From NCBI GenBank assembly GCA_030426665.1, contig JAUHYD010000001.1, forward strand, positions 372,001 through 436,000: a stretch of 64,000 nt of DNA, in the 5' to 3' direction. A program made the translations under genes and the position numbers. Origin of the DNA: Bacteroidia bacterium (lineage in GTDB: Bacteria; Bacteroidota; Bacteroidia; Chitinophagales; Chitinophagaceae). The notes under the pieces were generated by a model that made no database searches, had not been told where the DNA came from, and saw nothing but the letters and a program-made list of their open reading frames with translations. Shown one piece after another: positions 41,898 through 51,870 of this stretch (positions are counted from its first letter, which is position 1; each line of letters opens with the position of its first letter).

Positions 41898-43328
41898 ATG
41901 TTTGACGACGAATATAACGACGATGAGTGGGGCTCAATAGAAGACACCCTGCATAGGTACGAACAGGTGAAGAACGGGGAAGCGGCATCAATTCTTGACG
42001 AAGAAGAGTTTGAAAGGGTGATAGAATATTATTTCCAGAACAGCAATGAAGAGCAAGCAACGCTTGCCTGCGAAATTGCCAGTACATACTATCCTTTTTC
42101 CAGTTCTATATTACTCCTCAAGGCAGAGATACTTACTCAGGCCCAAAAGTACGGACAGGCGCTATATGCGCTTGACGAACTGGAGCAGTACGACATCAAC
42201 AACCTTGATGCGGTACTGTTGCGCTCAGATATACTGATGGCACAATTCCGACCCGATAAGGCCGCACAATGGCTGGAGGAACAGTCTGACGCTTTTGCGG
42301 GCAAACAGAAGCTGGAACTACTGCTGGAACTATCTGATGTATATGACGAAAGTGAGGACTTTGATGCTGTATTCAATACGCTGAAAAAGGTCATCAAGAT
42401 AGACAGACGCAGCGAAGAGGCATTGCAAAAAATATGCTTCTGGGCAGAATTTACCGGAAGGCTGGACGAAAGTGTAGACATTCATACCAAACTCACAGAT
42501 GAAGACCCCTACAATGCATTGGCATGGTTCAATCTGGGTGCAGCCTATCAGGGACTGAAGCACTACGAAAAAAGCATTGATGCCTACGAGTATTGCGTGG
42601 CTATCGATGAAAAGTTTGAATTTGCCTATCGCAACATGGCAGATGCCTATATGCGGTTACGACAGTACGACAAGGCATTAGAAGTATTAGAAAAACACAT
42701 AGAAATAGGTAAGCCGGAAGACGTGATATTTGAAGCTATGGGCTACTGCTGGGAAAAGCGTAAAGACTTTGCCCGTGCACGTGAGTTCTACCGCCGGGCG
42801 TCGCACCTCAATCCGCAGGACGATGGCATCTTCTATAAAATAGGAGAAACCTACACGCGCGAAAAACAATGGGAGAAAGCTATAAAGTCATTCTCTGTAG
42901 CGCTGCACCTGGACAAAGAAAACGCCTCCTACTGCATGGCGATCGGCAACTGCCTGATGGAGTTGGACGTAAAGAGCGAAGCACTCGTATGCTACCTGAA
43001 TGCGGTACGGCTGAAACCAGATAATAAGACCACATGGATATCGCTCGTGCGTGGTCTTTGTATAGCAGGCTACTATGATGAGGTAGCGGTACAGGTGGCC
43101 GTTGCTGTTGAGCACTGCGGAGAAAAGGGCGAGTTCTTCTACTGCTATGCTGCTGCACTGCTTGAAATGGGTAAGGCTAAAGAGGCACTACTGCAATTAG
43201 AAAAAGCATTGCGCCTTGCACCAAGAAAATTAAAACTGTTTACAGACCTCAATCCTGAGTACCTGATGCGAGCATCGGTATCGGAACTGATAAGCAGATA
43301 TAAGAAAAATAGAAGGCAATCAAAGTAA
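41898..43328 (+). CDS. Cytoplasmic tetratricopeptide repeat protein
   Basis: 476 residues without signal peptide. The N-terminus is very acidic (MFDDEYNDDEWGS). About ten TPR units fill residues 60-450, several canonical, for example NALAWFNLGAAYQGLKHYEKSIDAYEY (located near 212-238). Such proteins are common in Bacteroidota and act as protein-protein scaffolds; no enzyme domain is attached. It is a single-gene unit with its own candidate promoter and a strong shared terminator behind it. A partner is unknown. Confidence 0.88.
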   Translation: MFDDEYNDDEWGSIEDTLHRYEQVKNGEAASILDEEEFERVIEYYFQNSNEEQATLACEIASTYYPFSSSILLLKAEILTQAQKYGQALYALDELEQYDINNLDAVLLRSDILMAQFRPDKAAQWLEEQSDAFAGKQKLELLLELSDVYDESEDFDAVFNTLKKVIKIDRRSEEALQKICFWAEFTGRLDESVDIHTKLTDEDPYNALAWFNLGAAYQGLKHYEKSIDAYEYCVAIDEKFEFAYRNMADAYMRLRQYDKALEVLEKHIEIGKPEDVIFEAMGYCWEKRKDFARAREFYRRASHLNPQDDGIFYKIGETYTREKQWEKAIKSFSVALHLDKENASYCMAIGNCLMELDVKSEALVCYLNAVRLKPDNKTTWISLVRGLCIAGYYDEVAVQVAVAVEHCGEKGEFFYCYAAALLEMGKAKEALLQLEKALRLAPRKLKLFTDLNPEYLMRASVSELISRYKKNRRQSK

Positions 43329-43365
43329 TCGATTAACGATAATTGCTGAAAATACATAAAATTCG

Positions 43366-43398
43366 AAACCCCTTCCAGGCAAGCCCGGAAGGGGTTTT
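43366..43398. terminator. Bidirectional intrinsic terminator
   Basis: AAACCCCTTCC, loop AGGCAAGCCC, GGAAGGGGTTTT. An 11-bp stem between the convergent ends of the TPR gene (43328) and the small membrane protein (43413), usable from both strands. Confidence 0.85.
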
Positions 43399-43412
43399 GA
43401 ATATCATACCAT

Positions 43413-43655
43413 TTATCTTTTCAGTGCAAATATCCTGAACATTAATGTTGAACACCCGCCACTCCCCCTGACTCGCTCTGCAAAGTATATGCCCAACCCG
43501 ACACCTGTAAGCAACAAAACGCCACCACCTGCAATACCCCAGTTACCGGGGAAGTTGTGATACACAACATACCCTGCAAACCCAAGTATAGCAGCAGGGC
43601 ACAAAAACAACTGCACCCAACACAATCCCTCCACAAGATATCTGAGTAGCTTCAT
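43413..43655 (-). CDS. Small two-helix membrane protein
   Basis: 80 residues with two hydrophobic segments (about 10-35 and 39-58, the second Gly-rich: WGIAGGGVLLLTGVGLGIYFA) and a basic tail (FRIFALKR). Two cysteines lie in the first helix and one near the C-terminus. No known family. It stands 19 bp upstream-adjacent to the end of the NHL protein gene on the same strand and could be cotranscribed with it. Confidence 0.6.
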   Translation of the reverse strand: MKLLRYLVEGLCWVQLFLCPAAILGFAGYVVYHNFPGNWGIAGGGVLLLTGVGLGIYFAERVRGSGGCSTLMFRIFALKR

Positions 43656-43674
43656 ATTATGTCAAAACAATACT

Positions 43675-45051
43675 TCAATTTACGACTACCTTCTTTTGAA
43701 TTTGCTTATCGTCAACAGATGCAACCAAGAAGTACAAACCGGCCGGCAAATCAAGCTTTAGCTCGTTTTCTACATTAGCTTCAATTGACCTCTCCACAAC
43801 TACATCCCCCAAAACGTTTTTCAGAATAATTCGAACTTTGCCGTGAGTTTGCGCTAATACCCTAATACGAATATTACCACTGCATGGATTAGGCTTACAT
43901 TCCATTGCACACTTCGTCCCGTTTGTTTCCAACGCCCTGAGACTAATGACAGGGTCAGTTACCTTTCGTACCCTATAGCTTAATCCATCGTCAGCAATAT
44001 ACAGACTACCGTCTTTATCAAGCGCAAGTCCTTCCGGAAAAGGGATAGCAATATCGTATGCAATGCCTTCTGAAGGTCCGCCGCCGGCAGAAAAACCTGT
44101 ACCAGCAATTGTCCGGAGCATACCGTTCGGTAATATACACCGCACGCGATGGTTGGAGCCATCAGAAAAATACAATGTACCGTTATCGGCACGTGCCAAA
44201 CCATAAGGATGATCAATTTTGTTTCCGAAAGCCATGTTACCGTTTTCCGTAAACCCGGCTTCTCCGGTTCCGGCTATAGTTGTAATCACACCGGAAGTTG
44301 TCACTTTACACAAACGGTTGTTTTGCCTGTCAGAAAAATAAATACTGCCCGCATAATCTACCGCAAGCCCACAAACTTCAAAAAGGCGAGCATCAGTTGC
44401 GGGACCGCCCTCTACCAAATCAGAGCCATAAAGAATACTCCCGGCAACGGTTGTAATAATGCCATCCTTATCTATTTTTCTTACTGCATTCGTTGTCCCG
44501 ATAAAGATATTACCGCTGTGGTCGGTCGTCACAGAATAAATTCTGCTGCACCCTGCTACACTCGCCGGACCACCATCACCACCACTACCACCCCCAGCAA
44601 CAATAGATATCCTACCATATCGATCTACCTTTCGCAATTTGTTGTAATCGCTGAATAGCACACTACCTGTGTCGTCAACAGCAACAGAGAGCGTACCAGC
44701 TAAGCTTGTTTTTTCAGGTGGTAGTGTATCTCCCGGGTAAACACTGTCGCACCCGGCAAATGTTGTAATAATCCCGTGCACGTCTACCTTCCTGATGCGC
44801 CTGTTCCAATAATCAGCAATATAAACGTTACCCGAACTATCAACCGCGACACCAACCGGACTCTTTAACTCTGCATCTGTCGCAGGGCCGCCATCACCAG
44901 TGCAAGTCATCGTTCTATTGTCTCCATTTCCGGCAATAGTCGTAAGGTATTGCCCATACATATCGCTATTAGCGATTAACGAGAGAAAGCAAACAATAAT
45001 AGCCACGACACCCTGTCCGACAGTAAATGTGGGGTTACATTTTAAGTTCAT
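43675..45051 (-). CDS. T9SS-secreted NHL-repeat protein
   Basis: 458 residues. A signal peptide (VVAIIVCFLSLIANSDMYGQ) is followed by five to six NHL repeats forming a beta-propeller, each with the pattern 'L..P.GVAVD..GNVYIAD..N.RIRKV...G.ITT.AG'. The last 75 residues (CKPNPCSGNIRIRV...) are a type A T9SS sorting domain ending in VVVN. A surface or secreted propeller for binding; no catalytic site is seen. Several similar proteins are typical for this phylum. Confidence 0.88.
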   Translation of the reverse strand: MNLKCNPTFTVGQGVVAIIVCFLSLIANSDMYGQYLTTIAGNGDNRTMTCTGDGGPATDAELKSPVGVAVDSSGNVYIADYWNRRIRKVDVHGIITTFAGCDSVYPGDTLPPEKTSLAGTLSVAVDDTGSVLFSDYNKLRKVDRYGRISIVAGGGSGGDGGPASVAGCSRIYSVTTDHSGNIFIGTTNAVRKIDKDGIITTVAGSILYGSDLVEGGPATDARLFEVCGLAVDYAGSIYFSDRQNNRLCKVTTSGVITTIAGTGEAGFTENGNMAFGNKIDHPYGLARADNGTLYFSDGSNHRVRCILPNGMLRTIAGTGFSAGGGPSEGIAYDIAIPFPEGLALDKDGSLYIADDGLSYRVRKVTDPVISLRALETNGTKCAMECKPNPCSGNIRIRVLAQTHGKVRIILKNVLGDVVVERSIEANVENELKLDLPAGLYFLVASVDDKQIQKKVVVN

Positions 45052-45183
45052 AAGGTCTCTATTTCCTGAGAAAATAATCCACTACTATATTATAGACGCA
45101 TTATGCCTCAAAAAACTTGGGTATACTCATGCGCTGCATGCACATAAATATACCCAATTCCCAATTAACTAATTCCCAATTCC

Positions 45184-47241
45184 CTATTCCTCCTGATCTC
45201 TCATTTTCACCATAGTGAGGATGGTTGCTATGGCTACAGTCTCGCCGGTTTCATCATATACATCTACGAGCCATTTTACAATTCCCTTCTTCACATCTTC
45301 GGGTGAGCGTTTCTCCTGTGCGGTTCTTTCTTTTACCGTCAGACGAACACCGATTGTCATGCCGGGATAAACAGGCTTGGTAAATCGCGCTTCATCAATA
45401 CCATAATTAAGCAGTACCGGTCCTTTCTTAGCATCTACAAACAGTCCTGCAGCCTTCGACAGTATAAAGTAACCATGCGCTACACGCCCCTCAAATATCG
45501 TCCCTTCCAGAGATGTCGCATCCATGTGCGCATAGAAGTTATCGCCGCTTACGTTGGCAAAGTTGGTGATATCTGCCTCTGTCACCGTATGTTTTGCAGT
45601 AACCAGCGTTTCACCGATTTGCAGATCCTCAAAGTATTTTTTAAACGGATGAATATCTGTTTCCAGTTGCTTACCACCCTGCTGGTAAACGTTTGTTATC
45701 TTGCTTATGGTTGTCGGCGAACCTTGTATAGCCGTCCGCTGCAAATAGTGCATTACGCCACGCTTACCGCCCATTTCTTCGCCACCACCGGCCCTGCCGG
45801 GACCGCCATGTACCAGCAAAGGCATCGGAGAGCCATGTCCGGTACTTTCCTTAGCACAATCAGCATTGAGCACCAATATACGACCGTGCATACTGGCCGC
45901 GCCTAATACTACTTCTTTGGCGAGGTCATCATCCTGTGTAACAATAGAGCACACAAGTGACCCCTTGCCCATTTTTGCCAGCGTTATAGCCTCATCTATA
46001 TCATTGTAAGGGATGATAGTAGATACAGGCCCAAACGCCTCTACTTCATGACAATCTGTATTGGTAAAGGGGGCTGTATTCAGGAATACCAACGGCGGAA
46101 GGAAGGCGCCCTTTTCTTTGTCGGCACCCATCACTTCAAAGTGTTCCATATCTCCAATCACTACACTTTGCGACTTCGACAGTTGCTGTACTTTTTCGCG
46201 CACTTCATTACGCTGAGAGATGCCCGCCAATGGCCCCATACGCACTTCTTTAATTGATGGGTCACCTATTGTTGTTTTTTGCAAACGCGCACCCAATGCT
46301 ATCTGCACATCTTCTACTCTGTCGGTAGGTACAATCACCCGGCGTATGGCGGTACACTTCTGCCCTGCCTTAGTAGTCATTTCCCGAACAACCTCTTTAA
46401 TAAAAATGTCAAACTCCGGCATACCCGGTTGCACGTCAGTACCTAAAATACAGCAGTTCAGCGAATCTGCCTCCATATTAAAAGGCACCGACTCAGATAG
46501 TATCCGGGGGTGCGCTTTCAGCATACGGCCGGTGCTTGCAGAACCGGTAAACGTCACTACATCCTGTGTTTCTATGCTGTCAAGTATTCCTCTTGCAGAA
46601 CCGCATATCAGCTGCAGCGACCCCTCCGGTAGAATGCCCGACTTAATAATTTCTCTGAATACAGCTTCTGTCAGATAAGAGGTAAGTGTTGCGGGTTTAA
46701 CTATTGCCGGCACGCCTGCCAACAGGTTTACCGCCACCTTCTCCAGCATACCCCAAACAGGGAAGTTGAAGGCATTGATATGTATTGCCACACCCTCTCT
46801 TGGCACCATAATGTGATGCCCGATAAAAGTATTGTTCTTAGAAAGCTTTGCAGCGTCGCCATCTACATAATACCGCTCATCCGGAAACTGCCTGCGGAGG
46901 CTTGCATAGGCAAACAGATTGCCAATGCCTCCTTCAATATCTACCCATGAATCTGTTCTGGTAGCACCAGTATAGGAACTGATTGTATAAAAGTCTTCCT
47001 TTTTATCCATCAGGTAAAGGGCAAGGGCTTTCAACATTCTGCCTCTTTCCTGAAAGGTGAGTTTACGCAAAGCAGGACCACCGGCTTTACGCGCATAATC
47101 CATCATAGCACCAAAATCCAGTCCGGCACTACCGGCTGTATAAACGGCTTCGCCGGTTATTGCGTTAAACAATGGTTCTCCTTCGTTATTTGCTCCTACC
47201 CATTTCCCTTCGGCGTAGTTCTCAAGTTTTTGTAATGACAT
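45184..47241 (-). CDS. paaZ: Bifunctional oxepin-CoA hydrolase / aldehyde dehydrogenase PaaZ
   Basis: 685 residues, near the 681 of E. coli PaaZ. Residues 1-520 are an NADP-dependent aldehyde dehydrogenase with general base E257 and nucleophile C296 (AGQKCTAIRRV). Residues about 540-685 are a MaoC-like hot-dog hydratase with the catalytic Asp and His in NVSGDNFYAH. The enzyme opens the oxepin-CoA ring and oxidises the resulting aldehyde in aerobic phenylacetate breakdown. No other paa gene lies nearby; the gene is alone between two T9SS cargo genes. Confidence 0.95.
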   Translation of the reverse strand: MSLQKLENYAEGKWVGANNEGEPLFNAITGEAVYTAGSAGLDFGAMMDYARKAGGPALRKLTFQERGRMLKALALYLMDKKEDFYTISSYTGATRTDSWVDIEGGIGNLFAYASLRRQFPDERYYVDGDAAKLSKNNTFIGHHIMVPREGVAIHINAFNFPVWGMLEKVAVNLLAGVPAIVKPATLTSYLTEAVFREIIKSGILPEGSLQLICGSARGILDSIETQDVVTFTGSASTGRMLKAHPRILSESVPFNMEADSLNCCILGTDVQPGMPEFDIFIKEVVREMTTKAGQKCTAIRRVIVPTDRVEDVQIALGARLQKTTIGDPSIKEVRMGPLAGISQRNEVREKVQQLSKSQSVVIGDMEHFEVMGADKEKGAFLPPLVFLNTAPFTNTDCHEVEAFGPVSTIIPYNDIDEAITLAKMGKGSLVCSIVTQDDDLAKEVVLGAASMHGRILVLNADCAKESTGHGSPMPLLVHGGPGRAGGGEEMGGKRGVMHYLQRTAIQGSPTTISKITNVYQQGGKQLETDIHPFKKYFEDLQIGETLVTAKHTVTEADITNFANVSGDNFYAHMDATSLEGTIFEGRVAHGYFILSKAAGLFVDAKKGPVLLNYGIDEARFTKPVYPGMTIGVRLTVKERTAQEKRSPEDVKKGIVKWLVDVYDETGETVAIATILTMVKMRDQEE

Positions 47242-47323
47242 ATTTATTCAGCTTTTCTTATGCGTAAAGTTAACTCAAAAAATGGTGCAGATAAAGACAG
47301 GCGCAGTTACATACATACTAACG

Positions 47324-47359
47324 TTAAAAAAGGCTGTCTCTTGATTCGAGACAGCCTTT
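47324..47359 (-). terminator. Strong terminator of the type B T9SS protein
   Basis: On the minus strand AAAGGCTGTCTC, loop GAATCAA, GAGACAGCCTTT followed by TTTT. A 12-bp perfect stem, 26 bp beyond the stop at 47386. Confidence 0.9.
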
Positions 47360-47385
47360 ATACTAACCAAAAAAATCAGCTTTAT

Positions 47386-50300
47386 CTATCGCAACAGCGT
47401 TACGTTACCTTGCTTCTTAAATACTGTTCCTGATTTAGAAACCGCACTCACTTCGTACACGTACACGCCTACAGGCTGTGGCTTGCCATTCAGCGTACCA
47501 TCCCAACCCTCGTCTATGTTTGTTGTCTCAAACATGAGGTTACCCCATCGGTTGTATACCCGGAAGTAGCGTAGTGTTGCTAACCCTCTGCGTATTACTT
47601 TGAACTTGTCATTGATTCCTCTACCTGGAGCAAACGCATTCGGCAACGTAAGTACCGCCTCTGTATTTACGTTTATGCTTATGGAATCTTTTGTAAGGCA
47701 ACCCCATTCAGTAACACCTGTCACTACATACTTAGTACTTATTACCGGAGAAGCCAACGGATTCGATACAAACTTTGCACTCAAACCACCTGATGGCGTC
47801 CAGCTAAACTGCGTACAGTTGGTCGCAGGCTCAATCTGGTAGTTCTCACCCGGATATAGTGTTACTGAATCTTCAAGAGATATCACCGCATCGGCTTTTA
47901 CTGTAAGCGAAACATAAGCTGTATCTGTACAATTATACATATTAGATGTTACCACCTTGTACTTAGTGTCTGTCTCGGGGCGCGCTATTACTACAGCACC
48001 GGCGGTATCACTCAGGTACATATCCGGATACCATCTGAAGTAGGCAACTGCATCGGTGTTTACCGCAGTTAGTATGACAGAGTCACGAGGACACACTGTA
48101 CGGTCTTTGCTTACCGTTACCGTTGGTGTCGGATCTACTTTTACCCTTATCGAATCCATCGCACTGGTACAATTCTCTACGGTCTGATTCACATAATAGT
48201 ACGTTACACCAACCGCATCTGTCTGTGGCTTTGGAGCTTCAGGAGTACTTGTACCGGTAGGGTCTGCGCTAGAATACCACAATAAGTTATCTCCTACTGC
48301 CTGCAGATATGGTGCATCATAGTATTGGCAATATGTCAACCACTTAACCCAAGGTGCAGATGGTGTAGGATTTACGACCACCGTATGGCTTAGTGTCTTA
48401 TAACAACCGTTAAAGAACGCAGTAACATGATACACACCACCATACTCGGTACTTACAGGCGTCCTTATCGGGTCCTGTGCTGCCGAGAAGAACGTGTATG
48501 GCCCCGTCCAGTTAAACACAGCGCCCGGATTACTGGTTGCAGTCAGCAATATGGAATCTCCATCACCCGAACACACGGGCGAATTGCTTGAAACAGTCAA
48601 CAATGGCGTCGGAGTAATAGTTGCGGTTGTGGATGCAGTTACAGAGCAAGCACCCAGGGAAACCACCACTGAATACACACCGGACGCAGCAGGTGTTGCC
48701 GGCACAATTACGGGATTTGCCTCTGTAGATGTAAAAGAAGAAGGACCGCCCCATTCGTAACCCACACCTCCTGAACCTGAATAACAGTACAATTTCAAGG
48801 TATCACCTTCACACAAAGTAGGACCAGGCACACCCGGACTATTGCTACTAATTGTAGGTGTCTCAGGAGTACTGTCAACCACTACCGTTATTGTAGCCAT
48901 ATCCGACGCACATCCGTTCAAAGTAACCACCACCGAATACGTGCCGCTATTGGCCGTTATCGCAGGATCTATGGTCGGGAATTGCAAACCGGATGTATAG
49001 GCCAGCGGTCCCGTCCAGTCGAATGTGGAGCCAGCGGGGGCCGTGGTTGTCAGGTTCAGCGGAGTTCCGGAACAGACGGGCGAATTACTACCCAATGTAG
49101 GTACCGGAGTCGGCCGCACATCTATATCTATTGTTGCTGAGTTTGTGCAAGTCCCGCGTGTCACCGTAACGGTATAGGTACCATTGGCGGTCAATGGAGC
49201 CACCGGAATCACCGGATTCTGATCAAACGATGTATAACCCGAAGGTCCGGCCCAGCTATACGTTATTGCCGGAGTCACACAGTCTGCAAATAACTTGATT
49301 GTATCACCCTCACATATAAAGCTATTGCTACTCACCGTCGGCACAGCAGGAGTAGAATCGACGACTACGTTAATGATGCTGCTATCAACACAACCACCGA
49401 ACGTCGCGACGACCGTGTATGGCCCGGAGTATGATGTAGGAGCGAACGGTCGCCCGGGATCAGATAGGGTTGATGTAAACCCATCCGGTCCTGTCCATAC
49501 CCAGGTTTCACCTACCGAGTCTGGACTAGAATAGAGCAAAAGCGTATTCCCTGAGCACAAAGGTGCGTTATAGGTTGCGGTAATGACTGGCTTAGGCTTA
49601 AATAGCACGTGAGTTTCAGTTGTATCACTAACTGCACCTACTGTTTTTATGACATAATACCATCCGGTATCGGCCATCGTAATATGAGGTATGTCAACGT
49701 ACTGTGTGAACCCTCTAAGCGGACCAACAATAGTTGGGCCATACCATACGTAACTTGCACCTGTAGAATCTCCGTGAGCTCTGAGTTTCAATGTGTCATC
49801 AACACAAACTCTGCTTGTATCGGGGCTGTTGCTTGTGGCCCTGAAATCAGGAATTACTGTCAGGTAAATTATTTTCTCATCGCAGGACAATCCGCCTGTT
49901 CCTGTATTAGATCCAGTAATAGTATAAGTCGTAGGACCAGACAAACTACCAAATGTCACATCGACACTTGTTCCGGTAGTGGCAGACAACCCTGTTGCCG
50001 GTGCCCATGTCCAGTCTGCCCAAGTCCAGGCACCTTCATCACCATACCATATATCTACAGTTACCGTTGGTATGCCGGGATAATCACTTCCCAAAATAGT
50101 ATCATATTCAGGAGTAGGTGCGGCAGCCATCGGCGGGAATGGTACATCTTCAACAGCCAGAACAGGGTCGCGCAAGGCACTATCTATGCTCTTAGAGCTG
50201 TCAAATACATAAGCGTATGCAACAACTGCACTATCGCCTGCGGCTATTGTCCCAATTCTAAAAGCTATCCAGATACCTACATCGCGTAAGTTATTAGAAC

Positions 50301-51159
50301 CCTTTTCTCCGATTGCACCTCCTGTAGTAGGCAGCGCCCACAAGCTGGCGGGGGTCGTTGACGGAGAAAGGCCTGATGCCAGATAGCCGCATTTCGCTCT
50401 GCAGTCTTTTGCTGCCAGCGCCAGATAACTATTAATTGAGTCATATGCCGGGGTGCTTCCTGATGCAGCACGCTCTCCGTTTGCGCTTACCATTACCCTA
50501 TTAGAAGCATCTTCATTTTGATGCACAATTCTATTTCTCGTTGTTGCTCCACCACCCCAAAAGGAAACGTTATCGGGGTCCAAAGTTCGCTCGAAATAAA
50601 TATCTGTAATTGGTGCCGAGGTAGTATTGTATAGTTTGGCCGTCATTACAATCCATGAAGCAAATGTATCTATCCTTGTTTCCTGTTTTACATCAATTCC
50701 GCCTACGCCGCCTTCCCAGTTATTTATCAATCGACCACCCGCATTACTATAACCAACAATTGTACCGGGAACATCATACTCTCCCGAACACAATCCCCCC
50801 CAGGCTCCATTACGATACTCAGTCGCACCAATCTGCAAACTCCAACCTTCCTGAGGATAACCGGGCTGAGAATAAGGTCCCATTAACGCGGGAGACCCGG
50901 TCCCCCACCCGTCATGCCCCCAATCATAGGACATGTCCATGGCAATACCGGGAGTAAACGTTGTAGTAGCACCACAACATGGGTGCGAGTGATAGGTCGC
51001 CGGCGATGAACAGGTCCCGAATCCCCCCATTTGGTTTATCCCAACCTCAACCCAAGCACCTTGCAGAAAACAATCGGTTCCTACTATTTGCGCGTTTGAA
51101 GAAAAAGCTGACAGGAGTGTTATCGCAACTATTATTGGTAGAAGACTACGCATTCTCAT
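47386..51159 (-). CDS. Secreted Ig/PKD-repeat protein with type B T9SS domain
   Basis: 1257 residues. A signal peptide (residues 1-23, ...AFSSNAQ) precedes a unique N-terminal domain (about 25-360; FLQGAWVEVGINQMGGFG...). Then come about eight Ig/PKD-like repeats, each around 75-80 residues with motifs 'P....NSPVC.G..L.L......G..Y.W.GP.......NP'. The last 85 residues (LTLPNAFAPGRGINDKF...RVYNRWGNLMFET...GWDGTLNG) are a CHU_C/gliding-type, type B sorting domain, which differs from the type A domains elsewhere in the window. It is likely surface attached via PorP/SprF-like partners; that partner is not in the window. Confidence 0.92.
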   Translation of the reverse strand: MRMRSLLPIIVAITLLSAFSSNAQIVGTDCFLQGAWVEVGINQMGGFGTCSSPATYHSHPCCGATTTFTPGIAMDMSYDWGHDGWGTGSPALMGPYSQPGYPQEGWSLQIGATEYRNGAWGGLCSGEYDVPGTIVGYSNAGGRLINNWEGGVGGIDVKQETRIDTFASWIVMTAKLYNTTSAPITDIYFERTLDPDNVSFWGGGATTRNRIVHQNEDASNRVMVSANGERAASGSTPAYDSINSYLALAAKDCRAKCGYLASGLSPSTTPASLWALPTTGGAIGEKGSNNLRDVGIWIAFRIGTIAAGDSAVVAYAYVFDSSKSIDSALRDPVLAVEDVPFPPMAAAPTPEYDTILGSDYPGIPTVTVDIWYGDEGAWTWADWTWAPATGLSATTGTSVDVTFGSLSGPTTYTITGSNTGTGGLSCDEKIIYLTVIPDFRATSNSPDTSRVCVDDTLKLRAHGDSTGASYVWYGPTIVGPLRGFTQYVDIPHITMADTGWYYVIKTVGAVSDTTETHVLFKPKPVITATYNAPLCSGNTLLLYSSPDSVGETWVWTGPDGFTSTLSDPGRPFAPTSYSGPYTVVATFGGCVDSSIINVVVDSTPAVPTVSSNSFICEGDTIKLFADCVTPAITYSWAGPSGYTSFDQNPVIPVAPLTANGTYTVTVTRGTCTNSATIDIDVRPTPVPTLGSNSPVCSGTPLNLTTTAPAGSTFDWTGPLAYTSGLQFPTIDPAITANSGTYSVVVTLNGCASDMATITVVVDSTPETPTISSNSPGVPGPTLCEGDTLKLYCYSGSGGVGYEWGGPSSFTSTEANPVIVPATPAASGVYSVVVSLGACSVTASTTATITPTPLLTVSSNSPVCSGDGDSILLTATSNPGAVFNWTGPYTFFSAAQDPIRTPVSTEYGGVYHVTAFFNGCYKTLSHTVVVNPTPSAPWVKWLTYCQYYDAPYLQAVGDNLLWYSSADPTGTSTPEAPKPQTDAVGVTYYYVNQTVENCTSAMDSIRVKVDPTPTVTVSKDRTVCPRDSVILTAVNTDAVAYFRWYPDMYLSDTAGAVVIARPETDTKYKVVTSNMYNCTDTAYVSLTVKADAVISLEDSVTLYPGENYQIEPATNCTQFSWTPSGGLSAKFVSNPLASPVISTKYVVTGVTEWGCLTKDSISINVNTEAVLTLPNAFAPGRGINDKFKVIRRGLATLRYFRVYNRWGNLMFETTNIDEGWDGTLNGKPQPVGVYVYEVSAVSKSGTVFKKQGNVTLLR

Positions 51160-51812
51160 AATCTCAAATTTAAGAAAATAAACAACTATTGTCTGTAACT
51201 TCGATGAGGTTCCAGAGCATTAAGATAATAAAATTATTTAACAATAAAACGATTTACATAATTGGCGTAATATCGTCCCACACATATAAAGACAGACTTT
51301 TTTCAAAAAAAGTTTGTCATTGTTGATTTATATTTTTAGTTATATATATAGAAAGACTAAAAAACTAAAAATCAAATACTTACATACTATGTAAAATAAT
51401 CTTTATTTCACTACTACACATCGCCATATAAAATATTGAAATATATGTATTCCTTGAATAAAAATAAGTTATTTCAAAAACCATAACATTTGAAGGGCAA
51501 TTTGTCTTTCTTTTGAACAATTTCCCCAAAATAGGAATAGCACCTTCTTGGTTCAAATTCACATCTTCCTGCCAATCCGCCCACCATCCCAACCCGGTTA
51601 TTCCCAGATTGAATTGAATTTCCTGATCACCGCAATTTTAGAACGTACAGTAGTAACTCAAAGTCCATAACCCAAATTGACCTGCATAAACAAATTGTCA
51701 TTTACGTTATTGCCGTAGTCAGATTACTTGCAGGACTCAAGACTACTTTGGCATTGTAACGAAAATATTTTGCGGATACAGAGGCAAAAAAAAATTGTAA
51801 GACAACCGCAAA
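51160..51812. other. Gene-free AT-rich stretch with an open remnant
   Basis: About 650 bp. The left part is extremely AT-rich and includes TATATATATA near 51341. A minus-strand frame of about 85 codons between 51380 and 51640 reads partly protein-like (CGDQEIQFNLGITGLGWWAD, then QEGAIPILGKLFKRK) but has no start and then degenerates. It may be a remnant of a lost gene. No other structure stands out. Confidence 0.4.
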
Positions 51813-51844
51813 CAAAAAAAGATGGGTGCGTTGCCGCACCCATC
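51813..51844 (-). terminator. typA: Intrinsic terminator of typA
   Basis: On the minus strand GATGGGTGCG-GCAA-CGCACCCATC followed by seven T. A 10-bp perfect stem, 27 bp beyond the stop codon. Confidence 0.93.
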
Positions 51845-51870
51845 CGAAAATTATTCAAACAAGATGTTGT

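Noticed and set aside
46220-46678. 152-codon frame antisense to paaZ
   Set aside because: paaZ is intact with catalytic residues on the other strand; the antisense frame has no protein character.
49609-50289. 226-codon frame antisense to the type B T9SS protein
   Set aside because: Cys/Ser/Tyr-rich translation with no domain; the opposite strand is clearly coding.
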